A DNA stretch of 64,000 bases from Manihot esculenta (Eukaryota > Streptophyta > Magnoliopsida > Malpighiales > Euphorbiaceae). The notes beneath the pieces are model-generated. The model had not been told where the DNA came from. It ran no database searches and saw only the letters and a program-made list of their open reading frames with translations. Positions 24,470-39,400 of this stretch are shown here, piece by piece (positions within the stretch are counted from its first letter, which is position 1; each line of letters opens with the position of its first letter). Made by a program: the position numbers and the translations under genes. The stretch is taken from contig NC_035161.2 in assembly GCF_001659605.2 (NCBI RefSeq), forward strand, positions 4,110,265-4,174,264, read 5' to 3'.

Positions 24470-27400
24470 TCATGGCTCAGGTTGCATATTCTCACACTCT
24501 TCTCGAATGGACTGGAAAAGAACAGAGGTCAAGTATCGCTCGCCGAAGCTCGGGAATATAACCTGAGAGAATCCAAGTTAGTGAAACAGTTGACTGTGAT
24601 ATATTGCAAAAGTTGAAATTAACTTTAGATTTGTAGAAGGTATAATTGATGATTATAGGGCAACAGAAGAGTCATTCTCAAGACAAAAAGACCAAAAACC
24701 ATCAGAGTATGCGCATAGATAATCTACTATGCAACCTTTTTTTCTCCTAATGAAATCTGCTAATCTCTGAAAGGGTTAAAATTGCTTTTATTGTCATGGA
24801 TCTTAGGCCTTCTTATCCTAAAGCACCTATTTGATTTATTCAAAGCTATTAAAGTGGAAACTAAATATGAAAACTAGGCATAACAGTTGTATTTCCAGTG
24901 GCTTATCTTTCACAGGCTACGGAGAAAAATAAGACAATCTTCCACCTTAAAGTAAATCATATTGTTTTTACCCCACCAGTCCCTAAAGAAGTCTTATCTT
25001 ATAAGGGAGAAAAAAAGACACTGCTTAGCAAATTAGAAAAAATCAAGTCCTTAAATTGTCAGCTCAAATTATAGGTTCATAAGGTTCCTACTGCATTAGA
25101 CAATTCAATGTCCAGAAATGTTTACTCCAATTGTAACTTCACGATTCATAATTTGTTAAAGCTGCTCAAAGAAATTGGTTTTCTCCCATGGTTGATTGGA
25201 AAAAGTTAATGAAAGTGGATGTCATCGCTTCTGTAACCCCTGGGCTTGTTTAAATTAAGTGGTTTAAACTCCAAAGCCTTGTAAAATTTTCTCCCTCGAT
25301 AGATTAAAGTAAAAAAGTTCTATGAAACCTAATTCTACAAACTGATGGTTGGACTAGATAAAATTGATCAAATTACAAATACCAGCCAAGGCTTGTTATT
25401 TTTGTTTGCCCATTGTAAAAACATGTTCTAAACAGAGCAATGGTAGCCACTATTCTGGTTCTAGTTTGGAAACGCCAGTTCCAGTTTCTGGGACTATTGG
25501 CTCAGGACCAAACCTCAAGGTCCTCTGTTTCCGGTTCAATTTGGTTTGAGACAATCCAATTGTAGGAACTTTTTTTCTTTTTTATAAAGAAAAAAAAATC
25601 CTTTATGAACTGGATTGGACCTGTTCTAGATTAAACCTGTGGAACTCTGATCTGGTTCTAGTTTGGGTTAGACTGGCCCGTGCCTGACCTGGACTGTAGA
25701 TGGGTCCGGCTATTGCATTCAGGTATCATATTGGGCCAACTTCTACTAGACTACTTACACCTTCGGATAAGAAGCAAGCCGTCCACACTACGATTAAGAA
25801 AGATTCAGGAGGCTCCAAAGAGCTTGGCCTTGAAATTAAACCACCGACTAATAATAGGGAAAACCCACTAGTTGAAGACAACTTGCAGTATTGCATCACT
25901 TCGACACAGTAATTGAAAATCACAACCCTCATATAACTTTACTTCCAAGGAAACAAGCACCAAAAGGAAATTGTGGGTTAGACAGAGCACTAAGAAAACA
26001 GATCAGATAGGTCTTAAACTAGATGCATTGGCATGGATTGAACAGAGCACAAAAACAAGTTCATTTTACTGGGACAACACAAATACAAGTGAAACAAATG
26101 CTATAATTGCAGCTACTACCATGCACGTGAAACTCTGTGGACAGGGTCCCTGCCCACAAAGAAAAACTGGGGAAATACAATTGGGAGAATGACTCATATT
26201 TACATTTCTTTATCAAGCTACAGTTGTAAAAGTCACCTGCTAGCTTGGAATCGTCCCACATCGGGAAATTACGGCAATTCCGAATTGTATATAATAGTTA
26301 GCACAAAATTACTAAATAACTTGGGTTAACCATTTTGGGTCAAGTGAAAAATGGGCTCAAATAACATTTAGGCCCGGCTGTTTCAACAGTAATGTTCATG
26401 CCAGGTACTATTTAGCATTGAAATTGAAACAGTGTGTTAAGGGGGGAAAGACCTCTTTCGACACTGCTGTAAAATGGAGTTGATTCAGTTGTTTTTTAAT
26501 TGTTTTTGGAGATTTTACATGTCAAATCCACCTCAAAAACAATATTTATGCCTTTTATTTAGCATATTTAAGATGATAAATTTTTCAACAATGCCCTTAA
26601 TACCAATAATGCTAGACTTTTTTTGTATTACAGATGAGCCTTCAAATTCATTTATTTATTTCGATCTGATGTTCTGCACTTGTAGAACAAAGCCTTTCAT
26701 TTTTCAATGCTTCAGATTACCATGTTAAACTGTACAGTTGGTTTCATCATAAAATTGGATGTACTTACTGCAATCAGCTTCCCTGCATTTTCTGCTCTCT
26801 TTCCAACCTTAATTGCAGCAGCAGCAGCAGCTCCAGAAGATATTCCAACCTGGAATTAATTATTTATTGAAAAGAGTGAAAATGAAACAAGAATAAAATG
26901 AGAGAAAGAGAATACAAATATGGGTTGGGGGGGGGGGGGGGGGGAAGAGAGAGACACTGCAGCAAACATTTGCCATTAATAGGGTAAGTACCAGATACTA
27001 TCCCATGTTCAGTTGATAGATCGCACAATTCAATATAATTAAAAGAAGGAACTAAATGATGATTAGCATATCAATTGATTCACAAGGTTTAGCGCACTAA
27101 AAAAGAAAAAACAAACAAAAAAAAGAGATGCAGCACATCACAAGTGGTAAATAAATAGTTATAATTAATTAATTGCTCAACTTGGATGGTAAAATCATAT
27201 ATCAGGTTGTCAAATACAATGATGGAGAATTTATAAAAATAAAAGCAATATTTTCTAGCCTGAACTTATTCCTGTAAGCATTACATTTACATATGTACCC
27301 CACCCCCCACACCCTCCCCAATGCCCACGCAATTAGGTTCTGTTGTGTAGTACTTTAAAATGGTTGAAGGTATGACTGAAAACACTGACCAGTAAACCTT

Positions 27401-30400
27401 CCTGGAGTGCTAATTGCTTTGCAGTTTCAACAGCTTCATCACTGGATATCTGCCAAACATTCAAAATGTGAAATTTGAGATATGGTACACATTATAACCT
27501 GTAATTTTCAAACTACACATTTAGAACACAAGCATATCATGAGCGCGATAAATAAGATGGCTGTGCCTGTCGCTGAGAAAGATAAAGGATGTACCGAGCG
27601 CTAAAAGATTCAGATACAAGTTCATAGAGCCAATAGATAAAGTGATATGAAAAAGCTTAATGTAGAAACTAGAAAGAAAAATAATTTATATTCACATCCA
27701 GGTTACATTCTCTAATTTCCATCATCACGATGCCAATTGCCAAAATAATGAAACCAGTGCAACTGATGGTAATCACAGTGAATGGTATTCAAAGGAAACA
27801 TACAAAAGCTTTTTTTAAAAAATAAAGGTCAATGTTATACAACAAAAACATACAAAAATATTTTAAAAAGTAAAGGTTATGTTCAAGGAAAGGCTATCAT
27901 TTGCAAATCACATTTCAAGAAAAATAAAATAAGCTAGGTCCAAAGAAGCATGCTTGTGCAATACAACTGCAAATGTCTCGAGATTCCACAAGCAACCAAC
28001 TTCACATGGATAGAAAAATTCAAGTGACTTGAGTAAACAACTATCTAAGAAGACTTCAAAATTTTCCTTACTTTCATTTACTTCAAAATTTTAATAAGCA
28101 GGGAATCTGCAGTTTTGTGCAGAGCAAAAATCAACAGTTACAAAGGTGATAAGAGGTGGACCTCTATGACTTCATCAATGACATCTTGATCCAAATTCCT
28201 GGGCACAAAACCAGCTCCGATCCCTTGAATCTTGTGAGGACCTGCATTTTCAGTTGGAAAAAGATATAGTATTGCTATATTTGGACGAAAGGGTTTTCAC
28301 ATGAAAGAATTATAAGTTTTTTTTTTTTGGTTTAAATTGTTTGAACAAAAGTTAGCCAAATCTCCAATTAATTAGATTCATGGATATTGATGAAAATTTT
28401 TCTCCAAACAGATTTGAGATTACCACTTTATCGGTATTTCATCAAAGAATAACATACTAGAAGCTAGAAGTTGGATCTCATAATTTCAAATCCTTCCATC
28501 CAAATGCAAGGTGTAGAAATTGCTATGAAGAAAAGAAGACATAATGCATTGCACTAAAACTAATGCATCACAACAATGTTGATTCTTACCAGGCTTTCCA
28601 CCTGAAAGTATGTTGCTTTCTGTAGGTTCTATACCAATAACCTGATCCATTCAGACGTCAAATAGGAAAACCAGAGATAAAAATAAAAAAGGAATGAAAC
28701 TTTCTTTAAAGTTCCAAGTCTTCTATTATAACCCAGGGGAATCAATCTCGGAATAGAACGGTTGACCAGCATGTGACATGGCATAGAAATAGAATAGGTG
28801 TACAGAGTTGGCAAACCCTAACAGAAAACAAGTACCTTAATATTAGGATTCTTCTCCTTGAGGAATCGACCAACTCCAGTAATGGTTCCACCAGTTCCAA
28901 TACCTGCAACAAAGATATCCACTTTCCCTCTTGTATCTTCCCAGATTTCTGGTCCAGTTGTCTCATAGTGTATCTGAAAAATAGACATGGATTTAGTAAA
29001 TCCAAATTCATTGGTTCCTCAATCTCTATGACCATTGAATAAGCTACAATTTATGAGTTCTAAGGAGCAAAAGTAATATGCATCAATTAGGTAACTGGAT
29101 GGTAAGCAAAAAAGAATTGCTCAACAAAACTCAGCCTGATGAACATCATTAAAATTCAGAAAATAAGATTGCCTAACAATGTTATAAACATCATACTGAA
29201 TCTTATCAGGTTTTAGGCCAAAAAAATAGAGTTTCGGATAACTAGACAATGTAGGAATGTGTTCACGAGAGAAAATTTTGCCAAGAAAATTGTCTGTTCA
29301 GTTATAAACTACATAAACCAAAGGATCTCACTAAAACTCTAATGTAAAAAGGATGTATCAGCCACATCTATCAGTTAGAGATATGGTATCCTTCTCGACA
29401 GGATCTTTCTCATTCTACAGGCAGGTGCCACATAAAACCCACATCATACCAGAAGAAAACAGCATTTGACCAAATAGGACAGAATAAATTAATTCTAAAA
29501 ATAATCACCAGAACATTAAGGTAATACTATTGAGAGAATGTAACATGTGACAACAAGCAACTGACCTTAGGGTTCGAAGGATTATCAAACTGTTGAAGCA
29601 TAAAGGAATTGGGTGTGCTTTTCAAAATTTCTTCTGCTTTCTGAACTGCACCCTTCATGCCTTTTGCTGAATCAGTTACAACAAGTTCAGCCCCAAATGC
29701 TTTTAAGAGAACCCTTCTTTCCAGACTCATTGATGCTGGCATAGTCAGGATAAGTTTATATCCTTTTGAAGCAGCTATAAACGCAAGGCCAATGCCTGTG
29801 TTTCCACTCGTAGGTTCCACAAGAATACTCTAGTTATGGATAAAAAGCTCAGTTAAATTGAATGAAAATCTATATAAAGCTACTAAATGGATGTTGCATT
29901 TTTTATGGCAGAGCTACACTGCTACAGTCTACAATAATGATGCATGGAAATAATCTAGTGGCAATTTTTTAGCCATCTTAAATGTGAAACCTATGCATAA
30001 AAAGATTTTAAAAAAATAAAAAAATACATGAAGAAATGGTGGACAACAGAACTGATCATTATACTCAAATCAGCTAGACTTCAGTTCCAAATGGACCTGT
30101 TCATTAGGCAGCATGGAGCAGGGTTGAGCTGCACCTGAAAGCCCAGCCCAATCCATAAAAATTATTTTTAAAATTATAAAATACATTTTAACATAAAAAA
30201 TTTGTATATGAAATCTTTATATATAGGGTGAATTATCCTGAGATCCCTAGATTACCATTATTCTCCAGTTTGTCCTTCTGTTTTGACAACTACATTAAAA
30301 AGTCCCCAAGTTCTCATTATGTTTATGAAAAAGTTCATCTGTCTAATATCAAAGGCTTGTTTCCGTTACTTGAAATTAAGACTAAATTACCCTCACGATC

Positions 30401-33400
30401 AGTTTAAGAAATAAGCACCAAATTAAATTATTTGATTAAGCCCTAACCCTATTATCAATTTCCCCTGTCTCAAGTCTCAATCCAAAATCATGCATACCTT
30501 TAACGTCCTTTTCCATTATCCCAGCAGCACATCCCTTCTGATGCACAATAATATGGTAGCTTGAGCTCAAGTTATCCACTACTAACTGTTCATTGGTGTT
30601 GTACCTCACTGATCTATCCCCATTCCCCATGCCTAGCATAAACAACATTGAGTTTGCTGCAAAGGGTTACTTATTTGAGTTGTAATACACCATTGTTGCC
30701 GGGTGCTGGTTATTCCCAATCTAGCATAAGCACATATCAGTAAGCAAATAACTCCATGAGACACCAAAGACATAGGCTGAAGCCAACTTGTGAAGGTTAT
30801 GAAGAAGAAAATCCTTTGATGGCAATATGAGGTCAATTTTTTTGAAGGAGATAATGGTTTGACAAAAGCTAAGGCGAGCGGTGAGCACAGAAAGGTTTCA
30901 ACTCAAAACTTAATCGAACCAATTTAATTTGATATTTTTCAATTAGGTTACTTCCATGAAAAAAACTAATTAGCTGGATTGAACCTAACTTTATAAATTA
31001 CACAATTTTATTTATGCATACACAAGAATATAACCCTATCCTTAACTCCTTGCTTAGTACCTTAACAGCAAAAGTCAAGTTTCTCCGATTTCCGTTTCAT
31101 GATTAAACATCCATGAGTACCCATCCAACTGCTAAAGCCCCTTCCCCTTCATTCACCCATGCCACAAAGCCAAAGCCTTAAACTTCCTCATCTCTCTCTC
31201 TTTCTCATCCATGGAAAGAAATCATGATTTTTTTTTGTTCACAATGACAATACCCCTCTTCTCTCCTCAATCGTTTTCCACCAATTCTTTGATCCACCAA
31301 GTTGTTTTGTGCACTGGCATCACAGATCACCTCTTTGCCTTGCAATTTTGTTGGGGCTATTGGGTCTTCTCTCTTCATGCAAGTTGAAAGGGGTTTTCTG
31401 TTTTGTTTATTGTATTTTGTCCTCTCATCTTGTTTGTACATCTCTTCAACTTGTAGATTTTGTTATTGTTGCTTAATTTCCAATCTATAGTCACGGAAAT
31501 TAGAGGATATTTGTTGTACAATATGCCTTTATGTGAATAATCGTTTAGGGTCCAAATGAATTGGTAGGGAAGTGAGGACTTATTTCCTGATTCTAGTGAC
31601 ATGATTTGATTACGGATTCTAGATATAAATTAAAATCTTTGATTATCTATGTAATTATTCTTTGATTATTTGCTTCCTATTCAGTTGTAATTATTTGTGT
31701 ATAAACAATCATGTAAATCACTTGTAAAAATCAAGAGTGAAATACAATAATACTCTAAAATTTTCTAAAATTCTTCATGGCATCAGAACATTTTTCTGAT
31801 TTTAGGGTTTAAATTAAATTTTTTTCCTCTTTAGAGTTTCAAAACCCTAGATCTACCTTTTTGGTACTACCCTGTCTAGAGACTTTTTCACAGCTCACCG
31901 CCGGCACTAGGAGGATCGTCGGACTGTCGCTGGCCAAACCGCCCAGCTCCGACACTGGAAAGTCAAGCGCGTGAGGCTCACGCGCCCTCCCTTCCCAGCG
32001 TGTGAGACACAATTCGACGCTGCTTCACCGCTCCAATCACTCCAATGTCGATTCCGACCCTCTTTCCGGCTTTCCTATGCCGCTACCTGGTCTTTTGGTG
32101 ATTCGATTGGGCTCTCTTCTGTGTACAACCTTGGGTACCTCCTATTCTTTCACAGTTCATTTGTTTTTTACTATGGCAAAAGATAAAAAAAAAGTCTCGC
32201 TTTCTAACTCTGATAATTCTTCCTTGCAAATTAGTCCCGTAAAAATTGATGGAACCAATTATCTTGCTTGGTCAAGGTCTTGTTTGTTGTTTATCAAGGC
32301 TAGAGGACTGCAAGACTATATCACCGGTAATAAGTAGCAATCTCATGAGAGTGATCCAAATTTTCCTCAATGCGACTCAGATAATTGTCTTGTTATGATA
32401 TAGTTATTTAACTCTATGCAACCTCATATCTGCTGCAAAAATATAGAAGGTTTTCTCCTTGTTGAATCCCATATCAGTTTGAGAAAGGGGTAATGTACCC
32501 CTTATATGCGCCATAGGCAATCCTTCCCTTCAACTAACTTTTAGGGTGAGTTAGACCTAACCCAAATTTAACATGGCATTAGAGCCAAGCATCTTGACCT
32601 ATATGTGAGTGACAGATTGCCACCTTCACTTGGAGGTTTTCTGGAAGTCAGTTAATCTCACCACTCAGGCCACTAGCCTCGCCCGTCTCCGATTGACACC
32701 TCCCTGAAGCGCCGTCACTAAAAACGCCATCGCGCTGCCGCTCTGTTTCTACATCTGATACACGCACCAGCACATGACCCTTATTCTGGCGAACTTTTCA
32801 TGCCGGCGATCCTTCCCCCAAACTCCCCAAACTCTAGTCCACCAGCTCTGGTCATCGACCCAACTCTCCTTCACTTATCCGTGGTGAACAATAACTTCGG
32901 GTTCACGTCCTGCAACAGATTCTTTTCCTCTTCAAACTCTCTCAAAACATGTCTGAAAAGCAGATAACCCTAAATACAATTCACATGGCCTAATCAAATA
33001 GAGCAGACTCACATTCCAAACTGAATTCAAGCAGTCTAAATAATGCAGAATACAAAGAATATCTACTGTTCCGAGCTACTCAACAACATTCTTCTTCAAA
33101 TATTGTTCATTCTGATAATTCTTTTACTTATCTAACCAAGTCTTTATCCATTGGTTCATTGGTCCTCGACTTTGGTACTTCTAATCATATCTTTGGTAAT
33201 TCCAATATTTTCTCTACTTTTGTTTCACCTTCTACACCATCTAAAGTCACTTTAGCTAATGGTTCACAAGCTCAAGTTAAAGGGATCGGTAATGTATATC
33301 TTCTTCTATCCCCCTTGACTAATGTTTTATTTAACCCTAAATGTCCATACAACCTAATCTCTATTAGCAAATTGACTAAAGATTTTTACCGTTCAGTTAT

Positions 33401-36400
33401 CTTTACTGAATCTCCAGTTGTGCAAGACCGGCTGGAAAAATAATTAGAGTAGGATATGAGTCACAAGGATTGTACTATTTTTTCACTTCTAACTCTCCAA
33501 CTGCTTTGGTGTCTACGGTCTACCACTCCCGTTGAACTCATTCATAGTCGTTGGGGACATCTAAGTCTAAATAAGTTACGAAACTGGTTCCTAGACTCTC
33601 TTCCTTGCCTTCTTTAGAATGTGAGTCTTGTCAACTTGGGAAGCAAACTCGAGCTTCTTTTTCCAAGCGGGTCAATAATAGGGCCACTTCTATATTTAAC
33701 ATTGTTCATTTATATATTTAGGGTCCAAGTCGGGTTAGTACAACTCTGGAATTTTAATATTTTATTATCTTTATTGATGACTATTCTCATTGCACTTGGC
33801 TTTTTCTGATGAAGAATCGTTCTGAGTTGTTTTTTTATTTTTCAGAAGTTTTATGCTGAAATCCATAATCAATTTGGTGTTTGCATTAAAATATTGTGAT
33901 GTGACAATGCAAGAGGATATTTATCTTTCTCATTCACTCATTTCTTGTTTACTTAGGATATTACTCACCAAACTTTTGTTCTCATACCCCACAAAAAAAT
34001 GAAATTGCCGAGTGGAAAAATCGACATTTGATTGAAATAGCCCACACCTTACTCCTACATCACAATGTTCCATTGCGTATTTGGAGGGAAGTTGTCCTTA
34101 CTGCCTGTTACTTGATTAACCGAATGCCTTCCTCTATTTTGCAACATCAAAATTCTCATTTTGTTCTATTTTCTAACCAAAATTCCACCCAATTGTCTCT
34201 GCATGTTTTCAGATTGTTCATGATCATACTCCTGGCAAAGACAAACTCCAGCCCAAATCAGTTAAATATGTCTTTCTCCGCTATTCACAGCTTCAAAAAG
34301 GTTATAAATGCTATGATCCTACTACTAACAGATATTGTGTCTGCAGATTTCACATTTTTTAAAACCTCTCCTTACTTTTCTTCTAATCCAGCACACAAAA
34401 CTTTTATTCCTAGAGCTTTGCTTATACCTCCGACTCTTATTTCTCCTTTACCTCAAGTGTGTCAATCTCCCACTTCTATACCACCTCTTCAGATCTACAC
34501 ACGTCGGCCTCACCCATTTGCTAATAACAATATCTCTCTAATGCAGATACTTCTAATGACTCACCTACCGTTTCATCACCACCCACTTCGGTCATGCCTT
34601 CAGCAGCAATAGCTACTCCTCCTCTTGCTCTCCGAAAAGGTATCCGCTCTTCTCGAAATCCTCATCCCATTTATAATTTTGTGAGTTACCATTGTTTGTC
34701 GCCTTCCAATTATACTTTTGTTTCCACCGTGTTTGCTGTTTCTATACCCAAGACAATTAGAGAAACATTGGATCATCCTAGTTGGTGTAACGCCATGGTT
34801 GAGAAAATGACTGCTCTTAACAATAATGGAACTTAGAGATAGTTACAATGATACTTTTTCTCCAGTTGCCAAAATAGCTTTGGTTCGCCTCCTTATCTCA
34901 TTGGCTGCAATTAATCACTAGACCCTTCATCAACTAAGGCATTAAAGATGTCTTTTTTCATGGTGAACTCGCCGAAAAAGTCTATATGGAGCAACCTCTA
35001 GAATTTGTTTCTCAGGGGGGTCAGACATAGTATGTCGTCTTCGATGCTCCTTGAATAGTCTAAAACAGTCTCCAAGAGCATGGTTGAGAAAATGACTGCT
35101 CTTAACAATAATGGAACTTAGAGATAGTTACAATGATACTTTTTCTCCAGTTGCCAAAATAGCTTTGGTTCGCCTCCTTATCTCATTGGCTGCAATTAAT
35201 CACTAGACCCTTCATCAACTAAGGCATTAAAGATGCCTTTTTTCATGGTGAACTCGCCGAAAAAGTCTATATGGAGCAACCTCTAGAATTTGTTTCTCAG
35301 GGGGGTCAGACATAGTATGTCGTCTTCGATGCTCCTTGAATAGTCTAAAACAGTCTCCAAGAGCATGGTTTGGACGATTCAGCACTGTAGTTTAACAGTT
35401 TAGAATGTCTCGAAGTAATTCTGATCATTCCATATTTTTTCGTCGTAATGGTTACTTGGTGGTCTATGTTGATGATATTATCATTATAAGAAATAGTTAT
35501 GATGGAATCTCTCAGCTTAAACAACATTTGTTAAGTCATTTCCAAACTAAGGACTTGGGGAAATTAAAGTATTTCTTATGGATTGAAGTGGCACAGTCTA
35601 AAACAGGTATTGCGATTTCTCAATAGAAATATGCTTTGAATATATTGGAAAAAACAGGCATGTTAAACTATAGACATGTGGACACTCCTATGAATCCAAA
35701 TGTCAAACTTGTTCCTGATAAGAGAAAGCCACTTAAAGATCCTGCTAGATATAGAAGATTAGTTGACAAGCTCATTTATATTGTCTTTCTAATACATCCT
35801 CCACTCACATTGCTTCGTTATTAAATTATAATCTAATAAATTTTACATTTTTAATGCATATTAATTAGAAAGATAATCAATAAATTACTATCTCAAAAAA
35901 AGGAAAACATATGAAAAAAAGGAAAACAAGCGTATAATAATAATGAAGACAGAAACTTGTGATTGTGTTTCTTGCTTTCTAATGTTTACAAAGATAGGAA
36001 TAATGAAGACGATTAGAGAGTAATAATAATGAAGACAGAGAAAAACTTGTGATGATATTGCTTGCTTTCTAATGTTTATGAAGATAGAAATATATGGTCT
36101 TACAACAAAATCTTATCTAAAAGAACAAAGTACAAACTCAGGTAGAAAAACAGAGATTACATCAAGTTACGCAACATTCACAATCGAAGTTTTGTCAGAA
36201 ATCAGGTTAAAATTAAGGTTGAATCAGGGTTGAAATCTAAGCTGAATTAGCGGTAAAATACAGGAGGAAATCTCAAATTCCAACAACATGATAATAATGA
36301 TAATAATAATAATAATAATAATAAGCAATATCAACTACTAGATAGTGCAGTAAATCAATAATTGCAGAAGAAAAATCATTTATCAGGCTTAAATTCGCAA

Positions 36401-39400
36401 ATGATCCAATAACCACCACCACCCCTCCCCAATTTCTGATAAGATTCCAACTAGGAGCATACATGTACTGCAATGTGCTTCCCCATGGGTGTCTGGTAAC
36501 TATGTATGTAAGAATATAATCGGTAAACTTGATGGTCTTGATTTGTGTTTTCCTTTTTCTTATTAGGTATATGATTATTAAAAAAATTACTTTGTCCTAA
36601 GAAGGTGGGTCAGGGATACCCATTCCCCAATGAAGTTACTAGGATAATATTTTATCCCCGTTGGCACCATCCAGGAGTGCAACCAAACCAGTTGAATAAT
36701 GTGTACAAGTGGCAGTGTGGGCCAAAAAAGGCCTCAACCATCGCATTAAGAGTACTGCATAAAGAACTGATACAAGCACCCCATATAAAACATTCCACAT
36801 CACTGATACGAATTTAAGTGCAATGGAAGAGCAGCATGCCATTTATGAAAACAGGTGATAGTCCCACACTTGCACACCACATATGAATGCAAAGTATATT
36901 GGGCATAGATTTATAAATCACTTTCTCCAGATAAAACCTTCCAAGGTATTCATGCATATAATATTTGCACACAGCAATAAATTAGATTGCCCTTTAACTC
37001 AATATCGTTGTTATTTCAATAAAGGAAAAGATAATTTTCAACAAGATGTCCAAATTTGAGTTAAAAATTCAAAAATGGAAAACAGCATACCAAAGCCACT
37101 AGAGGACTGAAACATATTATAATATTATTGCAATTTCCACCACATGCATGAGATGTTATTACCTTTCCAGGTGTTATAACTCCTCTTTCCTCAGCATCAG
37201 CTATCATATTATAACCTATCCTGCAACCAAATAGCAAAAACGGTCATGAAAATATTCCACTTATTTCCTCAAGCAACCTTGAAACAGAAATCAATTATTA
37301 ACTTCACATACACATAATAACACTTGGTAAAAAGTAATTAACTATCAGACTGCAAATTAACAGCTAGTTTCCATTTAAGAAAACTGTCAAAAGCAGCCCT
37401 TAGATTAGGGTTTCTACTGATAAGAATTAGGATAAAGAAGAAAAAAGAGACAACAGAAGAAGGTAGAAGAAGTTAGAAGAGTAAGGCACAGAAATAGAAG
37501 AGAGAAAGTGTTACAAAGGCAGCAATAGAAAAGGGACCAAAACCATTTATGGTTTATTCTAGAAGGCTAAAAGGAAATAACAGAATTGATGACTCAGCAG
37601 GGGGCACGTGAGATAGGTTAGTAGCAGTGATAGGTATTAATTATAAATAAGAGCGTATAGAATGACAAAGGCATGGCTGGTCAGATTTCTTTCCTTGGCT
37701 ATTTGGCCATTGATATCAATAAAGAAACACCAATTCATCTCTTTTGGGCTGTTTGTCTATTAATTGTTACTTACTCTGCCAAAGTGGTCCAACCTGCCGG
37801 CGTTAGTCCATGCCCAACACCAGAATAGAGTCGTGTGTCGATCAGGTGGAGAGGAACACGACAGCCCTGGAAGATGTCCTTGAATCATTTCAGCTGGAAC
37901 AAGCTACTCAGCAATCTGAACAAGACCAGCATTTCACCAAACTGAAATCTCTCTTGACTTCCTTCCTCCAAGGTAAATCTATCGCTCTAGATGATTCCAG
38001 AGCTACCCAAATACCCACTATTGATACATCCCTTTCCCCTCTTCTTCCCCAATCATCAACACCACCTTCTAGTACTTCCCTTACTAAAAAATTGAGATGC
38101 CATTGTTCAACGGGTAAATCCGGTGGGTTGGATTGCTCATGCTAAGCAATATTTTCAGATAAATAACATAGTCGCTCATCTCAAAGTGTCCCTTGCAATG
38201 GTTGCCATGGATGGAGCTCCACTCCATTGGCTTCATTGGCTGTGGCAACACAAACCTGATCTCACATGGCCACAACTCACCTCTAAATTGCTTCTTCGGT
38301 ATCGTAGGGATGCCATGGATAATCCTTTTGAATATTTGGCTGCAGTGCGCCAAATGGGATCTGTTGCTAAGTACATCAACGAATCTGTGATGAGAGTTGC
38401 TCAGGTACCCCTTCTCCCTGATGCTCACTCTTTAGGTTATTTTTTAAATGGGTTACGAGTTGAAATTCGTGTTAGACTGCATTCCCATAAAGCACAAGAT
38501 CTTCATTCCACAATGAAGATTAGAGAAGTAGAAAGGGAACTACAATACCAGTTGGGCTCTCCACATTCTCCTCAGCTTATTCCTTCAAATACTCGGTTGG
38601 GCCCTCAAACCTTCTCCTTCAATTTTTTCTCCCCAACCTTTAGCCACTTCAGATCCAAATAAAAGCCCCAAACAGACCCTCCATTACTCCAAAGATTCTC
38701 ATCCTTCTCGACCACCCGATAAAAATTAGGTCCCAACCATGGCCAAAACACTCTGACCTCCACCGCCTGTCAAAACATCCTCTGCCCCACCTCGCCAGCG
38801 TTCCCTCCATCATTTTTCCCACCAAGAATACCAAGAGCTACGTTATAAGGACCTCTATTTCCAGTGTAAATAGCCTCTATTTCCGGTGTAACATCCTCTG
38901 CGGAAGATGAACCGGCCTTAACTAAGAGTAAATTGGATAACCTAATGGTCGATTCTTCTGAGGTTTTTCCTCTTTATATTGACGAAGGCTATTTTTCTAT
39001 GATTGAACTTTCTTTCTTTGTTGTTAGGAGTATTATACATTCCAAGTCTATGAAATTTTAAGGCTCAGCAGAATCTCTTCTCGTGATTATCATGGTCGAT
39101 AGTGGTAATTCTCACAATTTCATCTCCCAATGATTTGTTGAAACTTGGAAATTGCCTATACAATCAACTTCTCCTTTCTCTATGATAGCCACAGGGTATC
39201 TTCTGCTAGTGTTTGTCGTAATCTTCAATTAAAGGCTCAATCCCTATCCTTCATTGTCGATTATTATATTGGGCGTATCATGGCTTGAGAAATTGGGAGA
39301 TGTCCAGATTAATTGGCCGCATATGACGATGTCGTTTCTTTGTGGGGACACTTAAATCACTATCAAAGGCGATTCTTCTCTCTGCCAAACACCTCTGTCT

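Larger units (their letters stand above)
31602..35822 (+). mobile_element. Truncated Ty1/copia retrotransposon in cysteine synthase intron 3
   Basis: A presumed left LTR (about 31602-31777, start uncertain) ends CTTCA and is followed by TGGCATCAGAAC, a primer site close to the tRNA-Met type. Gag begins [10 protein letters not shown] near 32174. The protease reads [10 protein letters not shown] (about 33162), with the D-S-G changed to D-F-G. Integrase pieces lie at about 33540-34100, then the linker and RT ([14 protein letters not shown], about 34740), with YVDDIII at about 35466. Sequence homology stops near 35822, before RNase H, and no right LTR is visible. Many stops and frameshifts. It also carries a foreign short LTR (32460) and a 285-bp tandem duplication. 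Its direction is opposite to the host gene. Confidence 0.85.
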
